A stretch of 64,000 nt of DNA, taken from Marinomonas aquiplantarum (lineage in GTDB: Bacteria > Pseudomonadota > Gammaproteobacteria > Pseudomonadales > Marinomonadaceae). Below are positions 1 to 9,073 of this stretch, one piece after another. Both the position numbers and the translations under genes were made by a program. The first letter of the stretch is position 1; each line of letters starts with the position of its first letter. The stretch covers positions 78,231 through 142,230 of the forward strand of contig NZ_QNRF01000009.1 in assembly GCF_003314975.1 (NCBI RefSeq), read 5' to 3'. The notes beneath the pieces are model-generated. The model worked only from the letters and a program-made list of their open reading frames with translations, was not told where the DNA came from and made no database searches.

Positions 1-1
1 A

Positions 2-28
2 CGCCGTCGTAAAGCGCTGCAAGCTTAA
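2..28 (+). CDS. 3' end of an unidentified upstream gene (partial)
   Basis: The first bases read in one frame as RRRKALQA followed by TAA, twenty bases before the dehydrogenase start. The basic C-terminal tail and the close spacing suggest the last codons of an upstream operon partner of the dehydrogenase. Only eight residues are visible, so no product can be named and the reading could be chance. Confidence 0.25.
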   Translation, partial: RRRKALQA

Positions 29-48
29 CCCTATATCGAGATGTATTA

Positions 49-1536
49 ATGACAAACGTACCACTAAATCAACAAACTCTTTCGTCTTTGCCTGACGCTA
101 TTGCTCTTCCTAACTACGACAGAGCACAATTAAAGGCCGGCATTGTTCACATTGGAGTAGGTGGTTTTCACCGCTCTCATGAAGCTTTTTATACCGACCA
201 GCTACTTAATCAAAGCCAGACGTTAGATTGGGGAATTTGCGGCATTGGACTTAGAGAGGCAGATCGTCAAATCGCTACAGCCTTAGCCCAGCAAGACTAC
301 CTCTACACCCTAATAGAAAAGCACTCTAATGGCGAAGTAAAACATCGTGTTATTGGTGCCATTATTGACTTTATTTTAGCCATTGATGATGCTCCTGCTG
401 CGATTGATAAAATGGCGCATGAAGACACCAAAATTGTGTCATTAACCATTACTGAAGGGGGCTATTATTTCAATCTAGCAAGTAATGAATTTGATCTGTC
501 TCATCCAGATGTGCAACACGATCTAAATAATCCAAACGCCCCCAAAATGGTATTCGGCTTTTTAACCGCTGCTTTGAGAAAAAGACGCTCTGCAGGGCTT
601 CCAGCGTTTACAATTCAGTCCTGTGACAATATTCAACACAATGGCGACATGACCAAAAAAATGCTGCTGGCGTTTGTTCAGCAGCAAGACGCCGATCTAG
701 CAGACTGGATTGAGCAAGAGGTCAAATTCCCCAATGCAATGGTTGATAGAATCACGCCTGTCACTACTCGTGAAGACATTGACGAACTTTCAAATGCAGG
801 TGTTACAGACGCGTGGCCGGTAGTATGTGAGTCATTCCATCAATGGGTGATTGAGGATGAATTCTCTAATGGGCGCCCTGCATGGGAGCACACTGGTGCA
901 CATTTTGTCAGTGATGTAACTCCCTATGAAACCATGAAGATTCGTCTCTTAAACGCAGGGCATTCGGTTTTGGGACTACTAGGTTCGATTCATGGTCACC
1001 AAACCATTGATGGTTGTGTTGCGGACCCTCTTTTTGCAAGCTACCTAAGACGATTCATGGATATTGAAGCGACTCCTGTATTAGACCCAGTAGAGGGTAT
1101 TGACCTTGAAGACTACAAAGACACCCTAATTCAGCGCTTTAGCAATCCAAATGTGAAAGATCACTTATCTCGTATTTGCCTAGAAAGTTCTTCTAAATTG
1201 CCCAAGTTTTTGATTTCAACGATCAATGAAAACTTAGCCAATGGTGGCAGTATCCGCTACGCCACCTTGGTCATCGCAGCATGGTGTTATTATTCTGACA
1301 AAGGCACGGACCAAACAGGACAAGTACTAGACATTATTGACGAGATGAAAGAAGAGCTTCATCAAGCCGCAACCAACTCGAAAACAGACCCATTGGCTTT
1401 TTTAAAGCTACATGATGTGTTTGGTGATTTAGTAAAAGAGTCCTCTTTTACAGCTGAATATAAAGAGATGCTAGAGACTTTATATCAAACGTCTAATATC
1501 GCCACACAAATGCAAAGCCTTATGGCAGAGCATTAA
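49..1536 (+). CDS. Mannitol dehydrogenase family protein (mannitol 2-dehydrogenase / fructuronate reductase type)
   Basis: A 495-residue cytosolic NAD(P)-dependent polyol dehydrogenase of the long-chain mannitol dehydrogenase family, expected to interconvert a polyol such as D-mannitol or D-arabitol with the ketose. The N-terminal Rossmann segment has GVGGFHRSH near residues 37-45. VDRITP, typical of the family, sits near residue 234. The catalytic pattern K297-N302-H305 (MKIRLLNAGHS) matches the Lys/Asn/His triad known in Pseudomonas mannitol 2-dehydrogenase. The length is normal for the family. It probably ends an operon that begins outside the window. The substrate cannot be fixed from sequence; D-mannitol or D-arabinitol is the likeliest, and fructuronate reductase is the alternative. 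Confidence 0.85.
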   Translation: MTNVPLNQQTLSSLPDAIALPNYDRAQLKAGIVHIGVGGFHRSHEAFYTDQLLNQSQTLDWGICGIGLREADRQIATALAQQDYLYTLIEKHSNGEVKHRVIGAIIDFILAIDDAPAAIDKMAHEDTKIVSLTITEGGYYFNLASNEFDLSHPDVQHDLNNPNAPKMVFGFLTAALRKRRSAGLPAFTIQSCDNIQHNGDMTKKMLLAFVQQQDADLADWIEQEVKFPNAMVDRITPVTTREDIDELSNAGVTDAWPVVCESFHQWVIEDEFSNGRPAWEHTGAHFVSDVTPYETMKIRLLNAGHSVLGLLGSIHGHQTIDGCVADPLFASYLRRFMDIEATPVLDPVEGIDLEDYKDTLIQRFSNPNVKDHLSRICLESSSKLPKFLISTINENLANGGSIRYATLVIAAWCYYSDKGTDQTGQVLDIIDEMKEELHQAATNSKTDPLAFLKLHDVFGDLVKESSFTAEYKEMLETLYQTSNIATQMQSLMAEH

Positions 1537-1629
1537 AACAAGCTAGTGAATACCAGCATTAAATGTCGATAAATCGAGAGCCATAGCTTTACGAAAAGTA
1601 ACTGTGGCTCTTATCCCCCACAGAAAGTA

Positions 1630-1668
1630 GAATGAGTCTCATTCATAAATTTATAGAGTCATTCTACT
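1630..1668. promoter_or_regulatory. Inverted repeats just upstream of the AraC-type gene
   Basis: A 15-base palindrome GAATGAGTCTCATTC (1630-1644) overlaps a larger inverted repeat with arms AGTAGAATGA (1626-1635) and TCATTCTACT (1659-1668). The right arm ends six bases before the AraC-type start codon, and no Shine-Dalgarno sequence is visible in that gap. It could be an operator for autoregulation or an RNA hairpin limiting translation. Both readings are inference. Confidence 0.4.
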
Positions 1669-1674
1669 GTCACA

Positions 1675-2418
1675 ATGAAAGAAACTATTCAGGTAACCTC
1701 ATTAGCCCCCAATGAAGCTTTGTCTCCCTTCATCGAAAGCTATTGGATGATTCGCAACCCCAGTGATCAGGATGAAGAACTGGTCACCTTTCCTGATGGC
1801 GGTATTGATGTCTATTTTTTCAGTAACAATGAGTTTCCTTTGCATGTTTCTTTAGTAGGACTGGAAACACAGAAGCAACAAGGCATCATGCCAAAACAGT
1901 CAGTATTAATGGGAGTCCGACTGAACCTATTAGCGGTGGAATATTTATTAAAAAGATCCGTTGCTGACATTCTCAATGATCGCACCAGCTTAACTCCGGG
2001 TTACGCTGGCATAGAGCAAGAAGACCTTGAGGATTTTAATGATTTTTGTGGCAAGCTGGGACACTACTTCACCTCACAGCTAGATCATGCAATAGACTCC
2101 CGAAAGCGCATCATGTCTGATTTAATCTATCAGACAAATGGCTCTATCACCGTTAACGAGATCGCTCAATCAGCCAATTGGAGCAGCCGTCAAATCAACC
2201 GCTATTTCAATAAATGGCTAGGACTACCCCTTAAAAACTATTGTGACATATTACGCTTTCGACACAGTTTTGACTCATTAAAAGCCGGAGAACTTTTTCC
2301 AGACAGAGGCTTTAATGATCAATCCCACTACATTCGATTTACTCGTAAATACGCCAGTCTTACTCCCAAACAACTTGCTCATGATAAAAGTGACCGATTT
2401 ATACAATTATCTTCTTAG
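1675..2418 (+). CDS. AraC family transcriptional regulator with DUF6597-type N-terminal domain
   Basis: A 247-residue regulator. The N-terminal half (about 1-100: SLAPNEALSPFIESYWMIR, then FPDGGIDVYF) resembles the DUF6597 domain placed before AraC DNA-binding domains. The C-terminal half (about 140-240) carries two helix-turn-helix units, including SITVNEIAQSANWSSRQINR and FNDQSHYIRFTRKYASLTPKQL. The gene sits between the dehydrogenase and a siderophore receptor on the same strand but has its own upstream region with inverted repeats. It lacks the features of PchR-type siderophore regulators, so control of the adjacent receptor is not assumed. Its ligand and targets are unknown. Confidence 0.8.
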   Translation: MKETIQVTSLAPNEALSPFIESYWMIRNPSDQDEELVTFPDGGIDVYFFSNNEFPLHVSLVGLETQKQQGIMPKQSVLMGVRLNLLAVEYLLKRSVADILNDRTSLTPGYAGIEQEDLEDFNDFCGKLGHYFTSQLDHAIDSRKRIMSDLIYQTNGSITVNEIAQSANWSSRQINRYFNKWLGLPLKNYCDILRFRHSFDSLKAGELFPDRGFNDQSHYIRFTRKYASLTPKQLAHDKSDRFIQLSS

Positions 2419-2558
2419 CAAGCCTCTTATCATCTTTTTGCTTGTATCAAATATAACGAGATGCGTTCAAACAAAGGATGAAAGCCACCACCTTCAGACT
2501 GCACGCATCTCACAAACCTCCCTTTTAAACGTGTTAGAATGTGTCAAAATCACAGATT

Positions 2559-2577
2559 ACTATTGATAATCATTAAC
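2559..2577. promoter_or_regulatory. Fur box upstream of the siderophore receptor
   Basis: The stretch contains TGATAATCATTA, identical to the central 12 positions of the 19-base Fur consensus, and matches it at 15 of 19 positions overall. It lies about 50 bases before the receptor start, where Fur-Fe2+ would block transcription under iron sufficiency. Confidence 0.75.
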
Positions 2578-2626
2578 ACTAGCATTGTGATTAATTTCTT
2601 AGGGAGAAACGCTACTGGAGAAAACG

Positions 2627-4693
2627 ATGAAAATAAAATTATTCCCATATACCAGCTCCCTACTCTGCTGCTCAGTCATACTACCCAGCGCCGCTTTAGC
2701 CGAAGCAAATGAAGACGTATTCCGTCTTTCCCCCATACTCATCAATAGCCAAGCCGAAGAGGCTGATGATGACAGCGAGTCCGTAGTCGCGACAGAGCTT
2801 TGGGTTGGCGGCAAAGTCGCCACCAGCATTCAAGACACACCAGCGTCGGTCTCCGTCATCACAGAAAAAGAAATTCAGCAGCGCGGCGCGTCAACGACAG
2901 AAGAAGTTCTGCAATATACGCCAGGAACCGTAACAGGCTACTATGGGGCAGACGATCGTACCGATTTCTATCAAATTCGAGGCTTTAACGCTTCCACTTA
3001 TCGTGACGGTTTATATCTTGGTTCTCTGTTCGATGTACGCGAAGAGCCCTTTGCATATGAACGAGTTGAAGTGATCCGCGGTGCCAACTCAACCTTATTC
3101 GGCCCTGCAGAACCGGGTGGCTCCATCAATTTCGTCAGTAAAACACCAAAATTTGATGAATTTTCCAGCGTCTATCTAACCTATGGTTCTCATGACCATA
3201 AAGAAGTTGGGCTTGATGTGAACAGAGCTTTGGACGAGAGTGACACCCTAGCTTATCGCTTAACAGCTAAGGTAAAAGACAGTGACCGAGAGTACGACTA
3301 CTCAAAAGACGATTCTCAGTTTGTTATGGGCGGCTTAACTTGGCAACCAAACAACAAAACCAGTGCAACGCTCCTAGTTGATTACCTAAATACAGATGCC
3401 AGCGCCAATAGTAGCGGCGCACCGTTTGATAAAGAGTACGACAGAAGCACGTTCTTTGGAGAACCAGACTTTAACTATCAAGATGTAGAACGCACTAACA
3501 TCAGTGCACAGATCAATCATAGCCTGGATAATGGCCTTAAAGTATCTTCCAACCTCAGATACACAGATTCAACAAACCGATATGGTTACACATACATCTC
3601 GGATTCCAATGATCGAGTAGGCGATACAGTAAGTCGTGGTTTCATTGCAACAGACACGGCAATAAAGCAATTTAGCGGTAACTTGTTAGGTCAATACGAC
3701 ATCACCTTTGATCGTCTCGACAGCAGCACAGTATTTGGTATTGAATACCAAAATTCTAGCAAGACGGAGAACAGCGCTTGGGGGACCGCGACCAGTATCG
3801 ATGTCAATAATATTGTCTATTCTGGCGCACCAAGCGTTCTAACCCCTTACGCCGATAAAAAAACCGACTATCAGACACAAGCCGCTCTATTACAGCAAAA
3901 TTTGGCCTGGGATGATAAATACATCCTTTCCATCGGCGCTCGACACGATGACATTGAGGTTTCAGAAGACGATTATCATAATAATACTGACACCAAGAGT
4001 GACTTTTCTGAAAACACCTTCCGTTCGGCCTTAACCTACAGATTCAGCGACCAAGTTTCAGCCTACATAAGTCAAGTAGAATCCGTTTCGCCACCATCTG
4101 TAGGCACAGAAATAGTGCGTGGTGACCAAACTGAAATAGGCGCAAAATTTTCACCTAGCGATATCAACGCCATTTTTTCTGTGGCAATTTATGACCTTCA
4201 AAAAAGTAATGTCAACATCGCGGTTGCGCAAGACGATGGTTCAATTGACCGTGAAGTGATCGGCAAAAATCGCGTCAAAGGTGTTGATTTAGAAATGAGA
4301 GCAGAACTGACAGATAGCGTGAGTCTTTCTGGAGGCTATTCTTATATGGATTCTAAAGTCACCGAAGACGACTCTTATGAAGGCAACGATTTCGCAACCA
4401 CACCGCAGCATTCCGCTTCCCTGTGGGGACATTACATCTTACCACGTCAAGATATGTCCATCGGATTGGGCGCACGCTATGTTGGCTCATACTACTTTAA
4501 CGCTGCTAATAGCAAAAAAAGTGAGGCGGCGGTGACCTTTGATGCATCGTTAAACTACGACATCACTCCAGTGACACAACTTGCCATGAACATCAGCAAC
4601 CTATTGGATGATCAACACGTTGTTGGATCTGGTACTGCAGATTTTTACAATCGAGGCCGTGACATCACCATGACTTTAAACCACGCTTGGTAA
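2627..4693 (+). CDS. TonB-dependent siderophore receptor
   Basis: A 688-residue outer-membrane receptor of the FhuA/FoxA type for ferric siderophore import powered by TonB-ExbBD. The signal peptide is about residues 1-25, ending in ALAEA. The plug follows, with TPASVSVITEKEI near 70, QIRGFNASTYRDGLYLG near 120, and VEVIRGANSTLFGPAEPGGSINFVSK near 145-170. A 22-strand barrel ends in the typical aromatic tail (LNHAW). The start follows a clear GGAGAA ribosome site, and a Fur box lies upstream. No siderophore synthesis genes are nearby, so it probably takes up a xenosiderophore of hydroxamate type. The ligand is not predictable from sequence alone. Confidence 0.9.
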   Translation: MKIKLFPYTSSLLCCSVILPSAALAEANEDVFRLSPILINSQAEEADDDSESVVATELWVGGKVATSIQDTPASVSVITEKEIQQRGASTTEEVLQYTPGTVTGYYGADDRTDFYQIRGFNASTYRDGLYLGSLFDVREEPFAYERVEVIRGANSTLFGPAEPGGSINFVSKTPKFDEFSSVYLTYGSHDHKEVGLDVNRALDESDTLAYRLTAKVKDSDREYDYSKDDSQFVMGGLTWQPNNKTSATLLVDYLNTDASANSSGAPFDKEYDRSTFFGEPDFNYQDVERTNISAQINHSLDNGLKVSSNLRYTDSTNRYGYTYISDSNDRVGDTVSRGFIATDTAIKQFSGNLLGQYDITFDRLDSSTVFGIEYQNSSKTENSAWGTATSIDVNNIVYSGAPSVLTPYADKKTDYQTQAALLQQNLAWDDKYILSIGARHDDIEVSEDDYHNNTDTKSDFSENTFRSALTYRFSDQVSAYISQVESVSPPSVGTEIVRGDQTEIGAKFSPSDINAIFSVAIYDLQKSNVNIAVAQDDGSIDREVIGKNRVKGVDLEMRAELTDSVSLSGGYSYMDSKVTEDDSYEGNDFATTPQHSASLWGHYILPRQDMSIGLGARYVGSYYFNAANSKKSEAAVTFDASLNYDITPVTQLAMNISNLLDDQHVVGSGTADFYNRGRDITMTLNHAW

Positions 4694-4726
4694 ACACGAG
4701 CCTTAATCGAAAACACATCCCCTTTA

Positions 4727-4757
4727 AGCCAGAACAGGCCCTGTTCTGGCTTTTTTT
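4727..4757 (+). terminator. Rho-independent terminator after the siderophore receptor
   Basis: An 11-base-pair stem (AGCCAGAACAG / CTGTTCTGGCT) with a three-base loop is followed by seven T residues, 33 bases after the receptor stop codon. Confidence 0.9.
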
Positions 4758-4853
4758 ACAGCAAATAAAGCGATTAAAGAAACCCTCATTCATTTCTCAT
4801 CTCATGCACCAAATAATGTTAAACACGGTCATCTAATCTTTCGACTATCATAA

Positions 4854-4885
4854 TGTATCAGCCCATTTATTAATGGGCTGATACA
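4854..4885. terminator. Strong stem-loop downstream of the minus-strand aldehyde dehydrogenase operon
   Basis: Perfect 14-base arms (TGTATCAGCCCATT and its complement) surround a TATT loop, 26 bases beyond the 3' end of the aromatic aldehyde dehydrogenase gene. There is no T-run on either side, so it may protect mRNA ends or terminate with other factors rather than act as a classic intrinsic terminator. Confidence 0.5.
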
Positions 4886-4911
4886 ACATGAATGGAAGGT
4901 ATTGATAGCTT

Positions 4912-6357
4912 TTAGAAGGGGTAATGCTGTTTTGGATCTTCTACTGTAATCCAACGTGAATCGGTAAATTCTGCTATCCCCGCTCTCCCACCAAAACGAC
5001 CATACCCAGAATCACTAACGCCACCAAATGGCATCTGAGGCTCATCGCCTACGGTGGGTCCATTGATATGACAAATACCACTGTTTATGGCATTCGCACA
5101 GGCGAGCGCACGGTTGATATCCTGTGAAAATAGCGCCGCTGATAATCCATACTCACTGTCATTGGCGACCTTAATCGCTTCTTCATCCCCATTGACGCGA
5201 ATGATGGATTTCACCGGCCCAAAACTTTCTTCTGTATAGATGCGCATCGATTGATTAACACCATCCAATAGAGTTGCAGAGAACATGGCACCATCGTTTT
5301 CACCGCCACATACCAACTTAGCCCCTTTTGAAACCGCATCGTCGATTAATGCCTGCATTTTATCAGACACTTCCGGATTGACGAGAGAACCTAACACCAC
5401 AGCTTCTCTGGGGTTTCCCCATGGTAATGTCGATGCACGAGCCACTAATTTCGCGACAAAATCGTCAGCAATACTGGCATCGACAATAACACGCTCAGTG
5501 GACATACAGATTTGCCCTTGGTTCATGAACGCACCAAAAATAGCGGCATTAACCGCTCCCTCTATGTCCGCATCCGATAAGACAACAAGAGGCGCTTTAC
5601 CACCGAGCTCTAACAAAGCGGGTTTCAAGTTTTCACCAGCAAGACGGCCAATAATACGACCAACCGGACTCGACCCAGTGAAATTAACATGGCGTACTTC
5701 TGGTGCCTCAATTAACGCTTTAACAATGCTTGCCGCCTCACTTGGATCATTCGAAAGAAGATTGACAACACCGGCAGGAAATCCAGCTTCTAAGAAGCAG
5801 TCGATAATCAAACGATGGGTAAGAGGACAAAATTCTGAACTTTTTAGAATGACTGTATTTCCGCATGCCAAAGGAGTTGCAATGGCTCTAGCCCCTAGAA
5901 TAATAGGGGCATTCCATGGAGCGATGGCCAAGCAAACACCTTTGGGTTTATTTACCGACATAGCTAACGTACCAGGTTTGTTAGATGGGATGACTTCGCC
6001 TCCCATTTGTGTGGTCAAGGCGGCGGCTTCACGAATGTGCCCTGCAGCTAACATTACGTTAAAACCAGCCCAAGGCCCTGTCGCTCCCGTTTCGGTGATC
6101 ATAGCAGCAATAAATTCATCTTGCTTAGCCTCCATAATATCGGCGGCTTTATTCAATAGATTACGGCGTTCTGTAGGTCCTGTTTGCGCCCAGGTAGGGA
6201 AAGCCTTATTGGCAGCATTGGTAATCGTATTGACATCATCAATCGTCGCGGCGGCGGCGGTTGAAGCGATCTCTCCCGTCACTGGGTCTAAACGGTTATA
6301 TTCTTTGTGGTCACTGGATGCTTGATCATTACCGCCAATGCTTAATAAAACAGTCAT
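4912..6357 (-). CDS. Aldehyde dehydrogenase, aromatic aldehyde (vanillin/salicylaldehyde) type
   Basis: A 481-residue NAD(P)-dependent aldehyde dehydrogenase. Visible signatures are the cofactor-binding APWNAPIILG near 145, the active-site glutamate in LELGGKAPLV near 250, and the nucleophilic cysteine in NQGQICMSTERV near 285. The overall pattern resembles salicylaldehyde, vanillin and coniferyl-aldehyde dehydrogenases rather than betaine or succinate-semialdehyde enzymes. It is the last gene of a minus-strand operon with an SDR 13 bases upstream and a branched-chain-type ABC transporter. The likely role is oxidation of the aldehyde made by that SDR to an aromatic acid. Substrate assignment is inference; the enzyme family is certain. 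Confidence 0.85.
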   Translation of the reverse strand: MTVLLSIGGNDQASSDHKEYNRLDPVTGEIASTAAAATIDDVNTITNAANKAFPTWAQTGPTERRNLLNKAADIMEAKQDEFIAAMITETGATGPWAGFNVMLAAGHIREAAALTTQMGGEVIPSNKPGTLAMSVNKPKGVCLAIAPWNAPIILGARAIATPLACGNTVILKSSEFCPLTHRLIIDCFLEAGFPAGVVNLLSNDPSEAASIVKALIEAPEVRHVNFTGSSPVGRIIGRLAGENLKPALLELGGKAPLVVLSDADIEGAVNAAIFGAFMNQGQICMSTERVIVDASIADDFVAKLVARASTLPWGNPREAVVLGSLVNPEVSDKMQALIDDAVSKGAKLVCGGENDGAMFSATLLDGVNQSMRIYTEESFGPVKSIIRVNGDEEAIKVANDSEYGLSAALFSQDINRALACANAINSGICHINGPTVGDEPQMPFGGVSDSGYGRFGGRAGIAEFTDSRWITVEDPKQHYPF

Positions 6358-6370
6358 AGTCTTTTCCTTT

Positions 6371-7156
6371 TTATAAGTTCAATTCTTCAATGGTAACGGA
6401 GGCTTCTAACCCTCCATCAGTAGCAATGTTATTTCCATTTACCCAACGAGCGGCATCTGAGCAAAGGAACAAGATAACCGGTGCGATATCCGCCGCTGTA
6501 CCAGCACGACCAACCCGATCTACGTCAGAATTAACACGTTGATCACCGAGTACCTGACGGAACTGTGTCAAAATAGGCGTTTCTACAGGGCCTGGTGACA
6601 CGGCATTAACACGAATATGGCGAGATTTAAAAATAGCTTGGTGCGCTGCCAGCATGGTCCAAACCAAGAGTATTTCCTTGGAAATCGGGTAGCCAAGCTC
6701 ATTTGGAATAGAAAAATCTTGTAACAATTGTGTTGAATCTGGGAAGCCATCTAACTTGGCGATTGCAGATGCCCGCTGGGTGTTTTGTCTCCAACCAAAT
6801 CCGGCCATTGAAGCAACGTTAATAATACTTCCTCCACTGCGAATTTTGGTTGCCAGACCTTCTGATAAGGCTTTCAAACCAAAAAAATTAATCGCGAGTG
6901 TAATCGCTGCGCCACCTGTTCCAGAAACACCTGCTACATTACAAAGCGCGTCTATGCTGTCAGGCAGCGCACTGATAATTTGGTCGACACCGGCTTGGTT
7001 TGAAATATCGCCTTGTAAAAAAGTCCCTATGTTGTGAGTAGGTTTCACAACATCAATGCCGATAACGTCTGCGCCCATTTGGGCGGCCAGCTCTGCAGTA
7101 CGTTGACCGATTCCACTGGCGACACCAGTCACTACGATGGTTTTACCTAATAACAT
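6371..7156 (-). CDS. SDR family oxidoreductase, coniferyl-alcohol dehydrogenase-like
   Basis: A 261-residue short-chain dehydrogenase. It has the TGVASGIG nucleotide-binding motif at about 11-18, NVAG near 72, the catalytic serine in INVASMAG and the YPISK catalytic pair near 155-160, with an extra loop between Ser and Tyr. That loop and the C-terminal ending (NGNNIATDGGLEAS) recall the 3-alpha-hydroxysteroid dehydrogenase/carbonyl reductase branch that includes coniferyl-alcohol dehydrogenase CalA. It sits between the permease and an aldehyde dehydrogenase in one operon, which fits an alcohol-to-aldehyde-to-acid sequence. A different benzylic or steroid-like alcohol is possible. Confidence 0.75.
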   Translation of the reverse strand: MLLGKTIVVTGVASGIGQRTAELAAQMGADVIGIDVVKPTHNIGTFLQGDISNQAGVDQIISALPDSIDALCNVAGVSGTGGAAITLAINFFGLKALSEGLATKIRSGGSIINVASMAGFGWRQNTQRASAIAKLDGFPDSTQLLQDFSIPNELGYPISKEILLVWTMLAAHQAIFKSRHIRVNAVSPGPVETPILTQFRQVLGDQRVNSDVDRVGRAGTAADIAPVILFLCSDAARWVNGNNIATDGGLEASVTIEELNL

Positions 7157-7166
7157 AACGATCTCC

Positions 7167-8171
7167 TTATTTGTTTTTAGAATGGGAATCAGGTTTCAAG
7201 CCAGTCACTTGATAACCCACTGGAATCAAGGTGATACTTAAACGAGTTTCAATGACTCCCCAAATGCCTTTAGGAAAAAATAGCGAGCACAGCATAGCCA
7301 CCGCGCCTAAGCCAACGAGGTACCAAACCCCAGTGGCGGCAAACCATGTTTCCACCACGAAAAACAGGAGCGCCCCTAAAATAGCGCCTTCAAATCGGCC
7401 TAACCCACCAACCAACACCATAAAGATCATGTAAGCTGTCCATTGCACTGAGAAATAGGTTTTAGGTTGAAAGGATGAAGCTTGTGCTAGCCATAAAGCA
7501 CCTGCCAATGCAGTGCCAAATGCGGCAAAAATGAAGAACCATTTTTTTACCTTTTCTGCATCAACACCGATTGAGTCAGCCGCTTCTTCATTGTCTCGTA
7601 TGGCTTGCATTGCAATACCGGCTTTTGAACGCAACAAGTAAAACAAGCCCAGCAATAGGCCAGACATACTCACCAATGCCGCGAAGTAAATAAGAAGGCG
7701 ACGGCTTTCGATGGCGTACTGATTGAGTGCAATCAATGAAATGCCCGTTTCGCCTTGAATTAACGGATCGAGATTCACTAATAGATGCCCAATGGAAGCG
7801 AGCACCCACATGCCTATTGCAAATTCACCGGCTTTAAGGCGTAGCATAAAGGTCGAAATGGGCCAGCTTAGTAAACCAACCAGACACGCGGCGATTAGCA
7901 GAGCAACAAAAGGGGATATGGCCATGTTGGTGATGCGGATCGTGGCATACGCACCTAAACCAAAAAACAGCTGTTGACCAATCGATATCAAACCACCAAA
8001 TCCAGCTAACGTATTCCACATAGCCGCCATAATGATGTAAATGAACAGCACAGTCAGGCGCTCCATGACATTATTGGAAGCAAATGATGGCAATAGAATG
8101 AGCGCAATGAAAACGGCGGCCACTACATAAAGCGTCACCTTTGAATAAGCGTTAGAACGTTTTATCTTCAT
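7167..8171 (-). CDS. Branched-chain amino acid-type ABC transporter permease (LivM-like)
   Basis: A 334-residue inner-membrane permease of the LivM family. There are about nine hydrophobic segments, the conserved AAMWNTLAGFGGLISIGQQLFFGLGAY stretch starts near residue 50, and the cytoplasmic loop AIRDNEEAADSIGVDAEKVK near 195 contacts the ATPase. Its start overlaps the stop of the upstream LivH-like gene by four bases, so the two are translationally coupled. Transporters of this class next to aromatic-catabolism genes often carry aromatic acids, phenylpropanoids or amides rather than leucine. Here the neighbours point to an aromatic substrate. Confidence 0.88.
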   Translation of the reverse strand: MKIKRSNAYSKVTLYVVAAVFIALILLPSFASNNVMERLTVLFIYIIMAAMWNTLAGFGGLISIGQQLFFGLGAYATIRITNMAISPFVALLIAACLVGLLSWPISTFMLRLKAGEFAIGMWVLASIGHLLVNLDPLIQGETGISLIALNQYAIESRRLLIYFAALVSMSGLLLGLFYLLRSKAGIAMQAIRDNEEAADSIGVDAEKVKKWFFIFAAFGTALAGALWLAQASSFQPKTYFSVQWTAYMIFMVLVGGLGRFEGAILGALLFFVVETWFAATGVWYLVGLGAVAMLCSLFFPKGIWGVIETRLSITLIPVGYQVTGLKPDSHSKNK

Positions 8172-9073
8172 GCTGTTATTTCCCCTTTGTTGCGTTTCGC
8201 GAACCAGTGCTTGAGAGTAAAAACATCACGATTGAAATAAATGCGAGCAAACAAAAAGATCAAGAACATAAAATGCCCCCCCAGCAAAAAGCCCTGAGGA
8301 TGGATAAGGGCACCGATACTTTGTGCGATCGCAAGAATAATCCCACCTAAAAACACGCCCCATAGTGAGCTTGCTCCGCCAATGATGGTGGCTTCAAAGG
8401 CAAACAAGAGTTGCGGGCCGCCAGCGTAAGCATCAAAGGTGCCTCTCAACCCAAGTGCCGTTCCTGAGATCGCTACCGTCATCATCGCGATGGCGGCAGA
8501 AATACCTGCGATTTTTCGCGCATCAATGCCCACCAGCCCAGCTGTATCTGGGTCAAACGCTGTGGCTCTTATTTGACGGCCAAGTGGTGTAAATCTCAGG
8601 ATAAGGTCTAGGCCACCAATGACGACAATAGCGGTTATCAAGACAATAACGGGCAGTTTACCGATCCATAAACCGAATATTTCGTAGGATTCCCAGCTTA
8701 AATCCCCAAGGTAAGGAGACAAAGAGCGAGTATTGGCACCAAATTGTTGGAACAACAGGTTATCAATCACAATAGCCAGACCAAACGTGGTTAATACAGG
8801 CAATAGCTCACCGCCTTTTGTCGCTCGCTCCAAAATTACGCGTTGTAGCAAAAGTCCGATGATTGCCATGATAGGAAGAATCATCAGTACGCTAACAAAG
8901 GGAGAAAGAGCCAATGCATCAGTGATTTCCCACACTAGGTAAGCACTCAAAATAGCCAAGGATCCATGCGCTAAATTGATGATGCGCATTACTTGGAACA
9001 TAAACGCAAGCCCACAAGCGACCAAAGCATAATAGCCTCCGAGTAAAATGGCTTGAACAAGACTATTCATCAT
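8168..9073 (-). CDS. Branched-chain amino acid-type ABC transporter permease (LivH-like)
   Basis: A 301-residue inner-membrane permease with about eight transmembrane segments. It begins with QAILLGGYYALVACGLAFMFQVMRIINLAHG, the typical LivH entry, and has the coupling loop ATAFDPDTAGLVGIDARKIA near 180. It heterodimerises with the LivM-like partner encoded immediately downstream. It shares one base with the preceding ATPase gene and four with the next permease, so the operon is very compact. Confidence 0.88.
   Translation of the reverse strand: MMNSLVQAILLGGYYALVACGLAFMFQVMRIINLAHGSLAILSAYLVWEITDALALSPFVSVLMILPIMAIIGLLLQRVILERATKGGELLPVLTTFGLAIVIDNLLFQQFGANTRSLSPYLGDLSWESYEIFGLWIGKLPVIVLITAIVVIGGLDLILRFTPLGRQIRATAFDPDTAGLVGIDARKIAGISAAIAMMTVAISGTALGLRGTFDAYAGGPQLLFAFEATIIGGASSLWGVFLGGIILAIAQSIGALIHPQGFLLGGHFMFLIFLFARIYFNRDVFTLKHWFAKRNKGEITA

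Noticed and set aside
2315..2566. An 83-codon frame overlapping the end of the AraC-type gene
   Set aside because: Most of it overlaps the regulator in another frame and the remainder runs through the Fur-box region; no ribosome site or family likeness.
5285..6325. A 346-codon open frame on the plus strand opposite the aromatic aldehyde dehydrogenase gene
   Set aside because: It is antisense to a gene with full family signatures, its composition (many Ser, Pro, Ala, Arg without motifs) is typical of a shadow frame, and it has no plausible product.
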